Assembly: GCF_002305875.1 (NCBI RefSeq)
Contig: NZ_CP022098.1
Coordinates: 7,998,001-8,062,000 of the forward strand
Direction of reading: 5' to 3'
Source: Cystobacter fuscus
GTDB lineage: Bacteria; Myxococcota; Myxococcia; Myxococcales; Myxococcaceae
DNA length: 64,000 nucleotides
Shown: piece by piece, positions 1-8,220 of the stretch
How positions within the stretch are numbered: position 1 is the stretch's first letter
Layout: each line of letters opens with the position of its first letter
Program-made: the position numbers and the translations under genes
The notes under the pieces: generated by a model
Database searches by the model: none
Told to the model about the DNA's origin: nothing
The model's input: the letters and a program-made list of their open reading frames with translations, nothing else

Positions 1-1014
1 GGGGATCGGGGCGGGGCGGCCCGGGGCATCATCGCGCGCTCCATCGTGCTCTGCGATCTGGGGCGGATGCACGATGCCCGGAGCTCCTTCGCCACCGCGC
101 TGCGCGTGGCCCGGGAGCTGCAGAATCGGGTCCTCGAGGCCGAGGCCCTGGGCAATGCCGCGTGGCTGAGCTGCAACCTGGGAGACCTGAAGGTGGCGCT
201 CAAGCACACGCGCCGGGTGAAGGAGATGTTCCGCCGGCTGGAGATGCGCGCCGAGGAGGCCGCCTACGACGTGCAGCTGGGCATGGTGCTGCGGCGGCAC
301 GGCGACCTGGACGAGGCCCAGCGGCTGCTCGAGCAGGCGAGGCAGGTGCAGAACATCGTCTTCGGCGACGAGTACACGGAGGCGTGGGCGAGCTACGAGC
401 TGGGCCTGCTCTACCTGGACCGGGGCGAGCTGACCCTGGCCCGGCGGTGGTTGGAACGAGCCCTGGTGCTGCGCCAGGCCCAGGGCATGCGGCTCTTCAT
501 CGCCGAGACGGTGCTGGCCCTCGCGGGGCTGGAACTGGACTCGAGGCGGCCCCTGGTGGCCCTGGCGCAGGCCGAGCGCGCTTGCGCGCTCTACGCGGAG
601 CAGCGGCATCTGACCATGCAGGGACGGGCCCAGGCGGTGCGGGCCCAGGCCCTGCTGGCGGGTGGCGAGCCCCAGCGGGCCCGCGAGGCGCTCGCCCGGG
701 CCCGGGAGCTGACGGCGCACAACGAGCACGTGCTCATCACCTCGGAGGTGGTGCTCACCGAGGCGCGGGTGGCGCTGCGCACGGGGACGCCCGAGGAACG
801 ACAGGCCGCGGCCCGGGAGCTTCACGCGCTCGGCCTCCAGGCGGCCCGGGGAGAGATGCTGGGCGTGCGGTTGGAGGTGCGGCTGCTCCAGGCGGAGCTG
901 GCGCTCGTGGGCGGAGAGACCAGGGCCACCGCCGAGCTGAGAAGCCTCGAGGCGGAGGCGGGCCGGCTTGGCTACCGCGCCCTGGCCCTCAAGGCGGGAG
1001 CGGCCCTCGAGTGA
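1..1014 (+). CDS. TPR-repeat protein, C-terminal part (5' end outside window)
   Basis: The reading frame is open to the left edge, so this is the 3' part of a longer gene. The product is almost entirely amphipathic alpha-helical repeats of about 40 residues, with tetratricopeptide-like patterns such as GDLDEAQRLLEQAR and RGELTLARRWLERAL. TPR arrays are protein-interaction scaffolds. In myxobacteria such tails are often fused to Ser/Thr protein kinase or adenylate-cyclase-like regulatory domains, but that N-terminal part is not visible, so the full function is unknown. The stop lies 6 bases before the end of the convergent lipoate ligase gene. Confidence 0.8.
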   Translation, partial: GDRGGAARGIIARSIVLCDLGRMHDARSSFATALRVARELQNRVLEAEALGNAAWLSCNLGDLKVALKHTRRVKEMFRRLEMRAEEAAYDVQLGMVLRRHGDLDEAQRLLEQARQVQNIVFGDEYTEAWASYELGLLYLDRGELTLARRWLERALVLRQAQGMRLFIAETVLALAGLELDSRRPLVALAQAERACALYAEQRHLTMQGRAQAVRAQALLAGGEPQRAREALARARELTAHNEHVLITSEVVLTEARVALRTGTPEERQAAARELHALGLQAARGEMLGVRLEVRLLQAELALVGGETRATAELRSLEAEAGRLGYRALALKAGAALE

Positions 1015-1020
1015 CGGCCC

Positions 1021-2046
1021 TCACACCTCCACCTGGGTCATGAGCCACGCCTCGAACTCGCCCAGCTCCCGCTCCAGGGCCGGGTAGCGGGCCTTGACCC
1101 CGGCCACGGCACGCACCACCCCGGCCCGGCTGTAGGGCGTGCCCACCAGTGCGTCCTGGAGCTCCTGCACCGGCTCGGAGTGGAGCGCGTCCGAGAACAC
1201 CTGGGCGCGGCGGACATGGCCGTTCTCGGCGTCCAGGTGCACATGGAAGAATCCCCAGGAGAGGTACTCGGCCATCTGGTGGTGGAACTGAGGAGCGTTG
1301 CCAAAGCGCCAGTCCCAGGAGGAGAAGCGCTCGAACGTCTCCGCGAGCGAGGGCTGGCTCTCCAGGAAGGCCTGGTCCAACAGCTCGGGCTCGGCCGTGG
1401 CGCCGTGGTGCTCCTGGAAGGCGGAAATCAGCGCCTGCACGAGGGACTCGTGGGTCACCTCCGGCTGGTGGTCGGTGATGTTCATCACCCGGGCACGCAC
1501 GGACGCGTGGCCCTTGGACTCGAGCTTCTTGGGGTGGGGCGTGAGGTAGTTGGACAGACGCGAGAGGTTCGTGGAGATGAGGAAGGTGCCGTGGTGGAAG
1601 GCCCGCTCGCGCGTCTCCCGGTACGCGCTGCCGCTGATCTTCCGCGGCCCGTCCGGCAGGGGAATCACCAGATCGTTGCGCCCCGCGGACTCCGCCACCA
1701 CGCCGAGCCGCTTCAACGCCTCCAGGAGGATGGTCACGTTCGTGGCCTTGTCGTAGCCCTCCCGGGAGGACAAGAAGGTGAAGCACGTGTTGCCCAGATC
1801 GTGAAACACCGCGCCTCCGCCACTGGTCCTCCGCGCCAGGAAGACCTGGTCCTCCTCCATGCGCGTCAGGTTGCACTCGGACCAGGGGTTCTGGTTGCGG
1901 CCGATGACGACCGTCTCGGCGTTGCGCCAGAGAAAGAGCGTGCGCGTGCGAGTGTCCATCTCACGGAAGATCCAGTCCTCCGTGGCGAGGTTGAACCAGG
2001 GGTTGAACGTCTGGGACAGGAGGATGCGGACAGGCACTGGGGACAT
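1021..2046 (-). CDS. lplA: Lipoate-protein ligase A family protein
   Basis: The 341-residue product matches the usual length of LplA (E. coli 338). LplA adenylates free lipoate and transfers it to a lysine of the E2 and H proteins of 2-oxoacid dehydrogenases and glycine cleavage. Seen: the biotin/lipoate transferase signature RRTSGGGAVFHDLGN in the first third, preceded by the typical FNLATEDWIFR and RNAETVVIGRNQNPWSE. The frame is open far upstream, but homology starts at MSPVPVRILLSQ, so the ATG at 2046 was chosen. It is divergent from the amidohydrolase gene (187 bases between starts). A specialised octanoyl/lipoyl transferase is the alternative. Confidence 0.88.
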   Translation of the reverse strand: MSPVPVRILLSQTFNPWFNLATEDWIFREMDTRTRTLFLWRNAETVVIGRNQNPWSECNLTRMEEDQVFLARRTSGGGAVFHDLGNTCFTFLSSREGYDKATNVTILLEALKRLGVVAESAGRNDLVIPLPDGPRKISGSAYRETRERAFHHGTFLISTNLSRLSNYLTPHPKKLESKGHASVRARVMNITDHQPEVTHESLVQALISAFQEHHGATAEPELLDQAFLESQPSLAETFERFSSWDWRFGNAPQFHHQMAEYLSWGFFHVHLDAENGHVRRAQVFSDALHSEPVQELQDALVGTPYSRAGVVRAVAGVKARYPALERELGEFEAWLMTQVEV

Positions 2047-2233
2047 ACCCGCGAGGCTACCGCGAGCCCCGGCCTGGCCGCCCGGCCCGCGCGCGTCAAT
2101 CGTCGTGAGGATCACGCGGATCGTAATCGTCCGCATCCACTTGAAAACCATGCCCCGGAGGGCCCGATGAGCCTTGGGCCTTCGCCCCCGAGGGCCGCTA
2201 GGCTCGGGGACGTTCCTGTCACGGGAGAGCCCC

Positions 2234-3988
2234 ATGTCCGCTTCGCCATACGAACTCGTCATCGCCAATGGACTCTTCTTCGACGGGCGAGGCAGCCCTC
2301 CGCAGGTGCGGCACCTGGGCATCCGCGACGGGCGGGTGGCGGCGCTCGACGAAGCTCCCCTGCCCCACGGGCCCGGCACGCGTGTCATCGACGCCACCGG
2401 CCGCTGGGTGATGCCCGGCTTCATCGATCTGCACACCCACTACGACGCCGAGGTGGAGCTGGCCCCCTCGCTCTCCGAGTCCGTGCGGCATGGCGTCACC
2501 TCGGTGATGGTGGGGAGCTGCTCGCTCAGCCTCGCGGTGGGCACACCCGAGGACCTCGCCGACCAGTTCTGCCGCGTGGAGGCCATCCCCTACGACACGG
2601 TGCGCGCGCTGCTGGAGCGCCACAAGGACTGGGATTCGCTCGGCGGATACCTCTCACACCTGGACGGGCTGCCGCTGGGACCCAACGTGGGCTCCTTCAT
2701 GGGCCACTCGGCCCTCCGGGCGCACGTGATGGGCCTGGAGCGCAGCCTGGACGAGCGGGTGAAGCCCTCGGCGGACGAGCTGGGCCGGATGGAGGCCCTG
2801 CTGCACGAGGGGCTCGACGCGGGCTACGCCGGCCTCTCCATCATGACGCTGCCGTGGGACAAGATTGGCGGCAGCCGCGACATCCGCAGCCGTCCCCTCC
2901 CCTCCACCTTCGCGAGCTGGTCCGAGTACCGCCGCTTCACGCGCATCCTCCGGGAGCGGCGGCGTGTCTTCCAGGGCGTGCCCGACATCACCACCAAGGT
3001 GAACGTGCTGCTCTTCCTGTGGGAGAGCATGGGGCTGTTCCGCCAGCCGTTGAAGACGACGGTCATCTCCATGATGGACACCCGCGCCAACCGGGGCATC
3101 CACTGGCAGATTGGCCTGCTGTCGCGCTTCTTCAACCGGGTGCTGAAGGCGGACTTCCGCTGGCAGGCGCTGCCGGAGATCTTCGATCTGTGGTCGGACG
3201 GGATCGATCTCGTGGTCTTCGAGGAGTTCGGCGCGGGAGCGGCGGCGCTGCACCTGCAGGAAGCAGCCGAGCGCAGGCGGCTGCTGGAGGATCCGGCGTA
3301 TCGCGCCCGCTTCAAGCGGCAGTGGAAGAGCAGGCTGCTGCCCAAGGTGTTCCACCGGGACTTCAACCAGTCCGAGGTGCTGAAGGCGCCAGACCCCACC
3401 CTGGTGGGGCGCTCGTTCGCGGACATCGCCCGCGAGCGGGGACAGGACGTGGTGGACACCTTCCTGGATCTCGTGGCGCGCCATGGCCCGGAGCTGCGCT
3501 GGTACACGGTGATGGGCAATGATCGGCCGCGCGCGCTGGAGTCCATCGTGAGCCACCCGGACGTGCTCATCGGCTTCTCGGACGCGGGGGCGCACCTGCG
3601 CAACATGGCGCACTACAACTTCCCATTGCGGATGCTGCGGCTGGTGCGCGAGGCGGACAAGCGCGGGGAGCCGGTGATGCCGGTGGAGCGCGCGGTGCAC
3701 CGGCTCACGGGGGAGATCGCCGACTGGCTGGGGCTGGACGCGGGGACGCTCGAGCCGGGCCGGCGGGCGGACGTGGTGGTGCTGGACCCGGAGCGGCTCG
3801 GCGCCGAGCTGGACACGCCCCGCGAGTCCCCGGTGGAGGGCTTCGATGGTTTCGTGCGGCTGGTGAACCAGAACGGGGGCGCGGTGGAGACGGTGCTCAT
3901 CAACGGTCGGCTCGCGGTGCACGGCGGCGTGCCCATGCCCGAGCTGGGCCGGGAGCGCGGCTTCGGGCGCGTGCTGCGGATTCAATGA
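2234..3988 (+). CDS. N-acyl-D-amino-acid deacylase-like amidohydrolase
   Basis: A 584-residue metal-dependent amidohydrolase of the D-aminoacylase/dihydroorotase-like superfamily. Seen: the N-terminal beta-sandwich strand ELVIANGLFFDGRG, the metal-binding GFIDLHTHYDAE (HxH) near residue 70, SVMVGSCSLS soon after, and the distal FSDAGAHLRNMA with the catalytic Asp. The tail LEPGRRADVVVLDP is the usual C-terminal sandwich. Members hydrolyse N-acyl-D-amino acids, but substrates vary, so D-aminoacylase activity is inferred. ATG at 2234 follows GGGAGAG. The stop overlaps the last bases of the convergent lipoprotein gene. Confidence 0.82.
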   Translation: MSASPYELVIANGLFFDGRGSPPQVRHLGIRDGRVAALDEAPLPHGPGTRVIDATGRWVMPGFIDLHTHYDAEVELAPSLSESVRHGVTSVMVGSCSLSLAVGTPEDLADQFCRVEAIPYDTVRALLERHKDWDSLGGYLSHLDGLPLGPNVGSFMGHSALRAHVMGLERSLDERVKPSADELGRMEALLHEGLDAGYAGLSIMTLPWDKIGGSRDIRSRPLPSTFASWSEYRRFTRILRERRRVFQGVPDITTKVNVLLFLWESMGLFRQPLKTTVISMMDTRANRGIHWQIGLLSRFFNRVLKADFRWQALPEIFDLWSDGIDLVVFEEFGAGAAALHLQEAAERRRLLEDPAYRARFKRQWKSRLLPKVFHRDFNQSEVLKAPDPTLVGRSFADIARERGQDVVDTFLDLVARHGPELRWYTVMGNDRPRALESIVSHPDVLIGFSDAGAHLRNMAHYNFPLRMLRLVREADKRGEPVMPVERAVHRLTGEIADWLGLDAGTLEPGRRADVVVLDPERLGAELDTPRESPVEGFDGFVRLVNQNGGAVETVLINGRLAVHGGVPMPELGRERGFGRVLRIQ

Positions 3989-5127
3989 GCGGACCGTTCG
4001 GACAGCAACCGCACGTTGAGCGCGGCGTTTCCGAAGAACTGGGTGTTCCAGCCGACCGCGTGGGTCTCGAGCCGGAGCTGAAGAGCGGCGTCGTAACGGC
4101 CGAGCTTCATGAAGCCATCGTTGAACCAGCCATCGCCCTTGCCCGAGCCGTCAACGAATTGAGCGTACTGGCCAGCTGAAGGCCAGATGATGGAGTCGAG
4201 CGTCACGCGGAGGGCGCGCACGTCCCCATCCGTCCATTCCATTCCCGCCTCATGCGCCTCGACGATGTACGCCACCACGCCGTTGCCGTGGGACACGTCC
4301 TGGCCAGGGCCGGAGTGGATACCCCACTCGTCGCTCCAGAAAGAGGCCTCCGGGTTGAGAGGACTGACGCCCATTTGCGCACGCAGGGACGAAGCGATGT
4401 TGTCGAACACCTCCAGGTAGCGCGTCTTGCGTGCCGCGTCAGGAGTCATGAGCGCCAGGTCCATCGCGATGGAGGCCCAGTGCGAGGCCATGTGCGTGTT
4501 TTCCCGGTAGATGTAGGCATCCGCCCCGCGTTGAAACCACTTCTCGAAGATGTGTATCTCCGAGAACTCCAGCAGACGCTGGTATTGCTTGCGGTACTTG
4601 CCTTTGTTGTAGAGCGCGGGTGTCTCTCGGATGACGCGCAGCAGGCGGGTCACGTAGCGCCAGCAATAGCTCTCGTACAGCGGCACTTCCAACCCCAGGT
4701 TCTCCGGATCCCCGGAGGACCAGCCTCTGGACAGGTCCACGAATTGACGGCCCTCGAGCGACCAGGAGTCCCGGGCCGTGTCGACCATGTTGTCGACGTA
4801 GAGCAGGGCCCGGTCGAGGTATCGAACCTTCCCCGTGGCCCGGTACATGGCGGTGTTGCCATCGATGCCATAGGCGAGGCTGTAGAATTGCCAGCTGTCG
4901 CGCGAGGTGCTCGCGGGCAGGAAGCTCTCCGCATGCTCGACGTCCCAATGGGAGAGAAACTCCTTTTCCCAGTCATCCACGGATTGGAGCCCGGGAGGAG
5001 TTGGCAGGGGTTCGAAGCCCTGATCAGGCTCATCCTGAGAGTCACAAGCCACTCCGGCCAGGAGCAAGAGGAACACGAGCGCGCATCCGCGCGGACCACG
5101 GTGGATTCGACGGCAGGAGTTCAACAT
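3982..5127 (-). CDS. Putative lipoprotein with all-helical sugar-enzyme-like fold
   Basis: The 381-residue product starts at MLNSCRRIHRGPRG, followed by a hydrophobic stretch and the lipobox LLLAGVAC, so it is probably a lipid-anchored envelope protein. The mature part is rich in Trp, Tyr and helical segments (for example YLDRALLYVDNMVDTARDSW and YESYCWRYVTRLLRVIRE), which resembles the alpha/alpha toroid of polysaccharide lyases and epimerases; this fold is only inferred. No family was recognised. It lies 179 bases downstream of the ATP-grasp gene on the same strand, as the third gene of a leftward run with a beta-helix protein, which would suit a role on surface polysaccharide. Confidence 0.7.
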   Translation of the reverse strand: MLNSCRRIHRGPRGCALVFLLLLAGVACDSQDEPDQGFEPLPTPPGLQSVDDWEKEFLSHWDVEHAESFLPASTSRDSWQFYSLAYGIDGNTAMYRATGKVRYLDRALLYVDNMVDTARDSWSLEGRQFVDLSRGWSSGDPENLGLEVPLYESYCWRYVTRLLRVIRETPALYNKGKYRKQYQRLLEFSEIHIFEKWFQRGADAYIYRENTHMASHWASIAMDLALMTPDAARKTRYLEVFDNIASSLRAQMGVSPLNPEASFWSDEWGIHSGPGQDVSHGNGVVAYIVEAHEAGMEWTDGDVRALRVTLDSIIWPSAGQYAQFVDGSGKGDGWFNDGFMKLGRYDAALQLRLETHAVGWNTQFFGNAALNVRLLSERSAH

Positions 5128-5306
5128 GAAGGGAGCCCTGGGTGGAGGAACCGACCACATACCAGGACAGGTACTTAAACGAAGCACCGCGTGCGCTCAT
5201 GACCCACCACGACATGTGTGCACAAGTTCTTGCTTCACCCCCATGGACTGTCACCGGGTATGCGAAGCCCTCGTCCCCAGAGACAATCCAAGTCATCCCT
5301 GGCCAC

Positions 5307-6434
5307 TCAAGGAGACCAGGCCTGCCGCAGCATGTTGAGCAGGAATTCCTGGTAGGACCAGCCCACGCCGCGCGCCGCGAGGGAGCAGAGGCTGTCCTGC
5401 GCCTCGCGTCCCGGCCGGCCGGGGCCCGTCATGTTGGGCTTCATGTTCAGATCGAACAGGAGGAACTCTCCGTCCTCGGCCGAACGGCAGTCGATCCGGA
5501 TGGGCGCGAGTGCCTGGACCTTGCTCGCCGCCAGGGCGCACCACGCCGAGAGCCGTTGCATGGCGGGCTCGCCCTGTTCCCTCTCCGAGAGCAGGACGCT
5601 GTTCTCCACCACGGCGACCATGCCGCTGTAGGGCGCGATGCCGTCGTGGTGATTGAAACGCCTGACGGCGGGAAGCGCCCAGTGCGAGGCGAAGGTCCGC
5701 TCCGTGCCCTCGATGAGGTAGGAGCCCGGCGGCATCACCGTCAGGGTCACCTCGGTTCCAGGCAGGAAGCGCTCCAGGATCAGCCGCTGGCCGTACCGGG
5801 AAATGCCCAGGGCCGGATCCCGGGCCGCGAGCAATCCGGCCGCGGAACGCTCCAGCTCCGCGAGTGAGCGCACCACCCCCACCCCCTCGCTGCCCCGCCC
5901 GCGCACGGGCTTGATGACGAGGGGAAAGCCCAATCCCCGCTCCTGGAGCCGTTGCTCGGACAGCGCGCCCACGGCCAGGGCGCCGGACTCCTCCGTCAGG
6001 CCAATCAGGGTGGAGGCGGGCACGGGACATCCCGCCTCGCGCAGTTCCCGCTGGGTGAGCCACTTGTCATCGTACCGGTCCACCCGAGCCGGGTGCTGGC
6101 CGACGACGCGCACGCCCCGACCAGCCACGGCATCCAGCGGGTGCCCGGCGAACAGCACGGTGTTGGCCCACAGCACGCGGGCCCCTCGGCGGAGCGCCTC
6201 GGCGATGCCCTCGGCGGTATCGGGGAAGACCCAGTCCATGGCCTGGGTGGGGTCGGGTTCCAGGCGGGGAGTGATCAGCGGGACGCCCGCCGTGCGCAGG
6301 GCATGGCCGATATCCGCCCCACTGTCACTGTAGCCTCCGGGCTTCATGGGTTTGCGAATGCCATCGATCTCCGGCGCGGGGACCGCCTGATACAGGATGG
6401 CGACGGGTGGGAACTCGGGCGTGGAAGCAGGCAT
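5307..6434 (-). CDS. ATP-grasp family ligase
   Basis: A 375-residue soluble protein with a central ATP-grasp domain (about residues 125-330). Seen: LVIKPVRGRGSEGVGVV for nucleotide binding, RLILERFLPGTEVTLTVMP, and the metal-binding FLLFDLNMKPNMTGPG near the end, like D-Ala-D-Ala ligase and carboxylate-amine ligases. Such enzymes make an acyl phosphate and join it to an amine or other nucleophile. The substrate is not evident. ATG at 6434 is preceded by GGAGATCTC. The gene starts 51 bases after the secreted beta-helix gene on the same strand, so the two are probably co-transcribed. Confidence 0.85.
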   Translation of the reverse strand: MPASTPEFPPVAILYQAVPAPEIDGIRKPMKPGGYSDSGADIGHALRTAGVPLITPRLEPDPTQAMDWVFPDTAEGIAEALRRGARVLWANTVLFAGHPLDAVAGRGVRVVGQHPARVDRYDDKWLTQRELREAGCPVPASTLIGLTEESGALAVGALSEQRLQERGLGFPLVIKPVRGRGSEGVGVVRSLAELERSAAGLLAARDPALGISRYGQRLILERFLPGTEVTLTVMPPGSYLIEGTERTFASHWALPAVRRFNHHDGIAPYSGMVAVVENSVLLSEREQGEPAMQRLSAWCALAASKVQALAPIRIDCRSAEDGEFLLFDLNMKPNMTGPGRPGREAQDSLCSLAARGVGWSYQEFLLNMLRQAWSP

Positions 6435-6485
6435 GAGATCTCCAGACGAAAGTTCACCACCCCGGGAAGAGAGATGCCAGATGCC

Positions 6486-8003
6486 TCAGGGGCAGTCGGA
6501 CTCGCGCGCGCCGATGTCCGGGCCCCGACCACAGTACGTGTCGCCCAGGGACAGGCCCGCGTCCCGGGCGGGAGAGGAGACGTCGAGCCAGAAATCCCCG
6601 GAGGCCCCGCTCAGGAACGAGGGGCTCGTGTCCAGCGAATGCGCATCCCACCCGGTGGCCGAGCGCCAGGCGGAGAGCTTCAGGTAGCTGCCGCCCTTGC
6701 GCAGCACGGCCGCGCCCGTGAGCGAGGCGTACAGGTTGCCATCGAACGCGGTGTCCTGGAGGGTGGTGCCCAACCGCACCGTCGCGGCCGAGCACGCGCC
6801 CAGGATGTTGTTGCGCACCCGCACGCCCTGGCTGGGCCCGCTCTCCCCATTGCCCACGATGAGGCCATAGGCGGGCATGTTCCAGACCGTGTTGTTGTCC
6901 ACCTTCACGTCGATGGCGGTATCCACGCGGATGCCCGAGCCATCATTGCTGTCGGCGCCGTAGCCATTGAACACGCGGTTGCGCCGCAGGACGATGTGGG
7001 TGGGAGGCTCGCCCTGGCGGATGCCGCCAATCTGGATGCCCCGGCCGTTGTCGTGCACCTCGTTGTCCTCGAGCGTGACGTCACGCGCGGACAGGTGCAC
7101 CACCACGCCCTCTCCCGCCGACGATGGGGTGCGGCGATGGCCCCAGATGCGGTTGCCCCGGAGCGTCACGTGGGTGCACGTCTTGATGTCCACGCCGTTC
7201 TCCTGGTTCTCGTGCAGATCATTGTCCTCGACGAGCAGGTTGTCGAACGGGGTGCCCTCCTCGGTGGCGCCGCCCTCGGAACTCAGGCACTGCACGCCAT
7301 CTCCGGAGTTGTGGTGGATGTCATTGGCGCGGACGATCACGTTCTTGGAGTTGGTCTGCACGCACACGCCGTGGCTGTCATCTCCCGAGCGCTGGAAGTT
7401 GGAGATGGAGTTGCCCTCGATGAGCACGTCCCGGGCCTTTTCGGCGACGTAGACGCCCGCCCCCTCGGTGCCATTCTTGAGCGTGCAGCCGCGAAGAATG
7501 CCGTGGTGCGCGCCCTCGCCGCGCCAGTACGCCGCGAAGGCCTTGTCCCCCGCCGCGTCGAAGGTGAGGCCCTCGACGCGCCAGTACGCGCCGCGCACGT
7601 CCAGCAGGGGCGTCTTGCTGCCCGTGCCTCCCTTGAAGACGGGCTTCGCGTCGGGCGCGGCCTTGAGCGTGAGGTAACCGCTGGACGAGCCGCCCTTCTC
7701 CTCGAGCCGCAGCCGCTCCGTGTACGTGCCGGACTTGAGGAAGATGGCCTCACCCGGCTTCAGCTGCGACAGCGCCTTGGCCACGGTGCGAAAGGGCGTC
7801 GACTCGGTGCCCGCGGCGGTGTCCACCCCAGAGGGGGACACCCAGAGCACGCGAGAGAACTCCGGCGTGGCCGCGGCGGCGGACATGGACACTTCCGAGG
7901 GGAAGGCCGCCTCATGGGCGGCGGCGAGGACGCCAGCGCCAGAAGTCAGAACACCCACGACGGCCAGGGCCGAGACGGCCTTCGACGAACGGCTGATACG
8001 CAT
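6486..8003 (-). CDS. Secreted right-handed parallel beta-helix repeat protein
   Basis: The 505-residue product has a clear signal peptide (basic MRISRSSK, then AVSALAVVGVLTSGAGVLAA). After VLWVSPSGVDTAAGTESTPFRTVAKALSQLKPGEA-type features (typical of pectate-lyase-like Pel9A/DUF1565 starts) come many beta-helix coils with Asn ladders such as NVIVRANDIHHNSGDG, NLLVEDNDLHENQENG and VTLRGNRIWGH. This is the parallel beta-helix of polysaccharide lyases and C5-epimerases; which reaction, if any, is unknown. ATG at 8003 has AAGGAG seven bases upstream. First gene of a leftward run with an ATP-grasp protein and a lipoprotein. Confidence 0.85.
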   Translation of the reverse strand: MRISRSSKAVSALAVVGVLTSGAGVLAAAHEAAFPSEVSMSAAAATPEFSRVLWVSPSGVDTAAGTESTPFRTVAKALSQLKPGEAIFLKSGTYTERLRLEEKGGSSSGYLTLKAAPDAKPVFKGGTGSKTPLLDVRGAYWRVEGLTFDAAGDKAFAAYWRGEGAHHGILRGCTLKNGTEGAGVYVAEKARDVLIEGNSISNFQRSGDDSHGVCVQTNSKNVIVRANDIHHNSGDGVQCLSSEGGATEEGTPFDNLLVEDNDLHENQENGVDIKTCTHVTLRGNRIWGHRRTPSSAGEGVVVHLSARDVTLEDNEVHDNGRGIQIGGIRQGEPPTHIVLRRNRVFNGYGADSNDGSGIRVDTAIDVKVDNNTVWNMPAYGLIVGNGESGPSQGVRVRNNILGACSAATVRLGTTLQDTAFDGNLYASLTGAAVLRKGGSYLKLSAWRSATGWDAHSLDTSPSFLSGASGDFWLDVSSPARDAGLSLGDTYCGRGPDIGARESDCP

Positions 8004-8220
8004 CCACGCTCCTTGTACGAGATACGAGCCCCGCCTTCGACGGGGAACAGGGGGTCGGGCGCCGGACAGTTGGTTGGCTCTCGTCATTCCGCATCCCTGC
8101 CCGTCACGCGGCCTGGCCGTTCGCCGAGGGCACGGGCGAGACATGTGATTCCAGGGAGTTGGACGAGGCCTCGCCTGATATCCGAACAGGTGCGGTAACG
8201 TTGGCCGCCTCTCCTGCCCA

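Noticed and set aside
1180-3522. A 780-codon plus-strand frame
   Set aside because: It runs antisense to lplA and then out of frame through the amidohydrolase; the product is not protein-like.
5952-8198. A 748-codon plus-strand frame
   Set aside because: Antisense to the beta-helix and ATP-grasp genes, both of which have signal or catalytic motifs.
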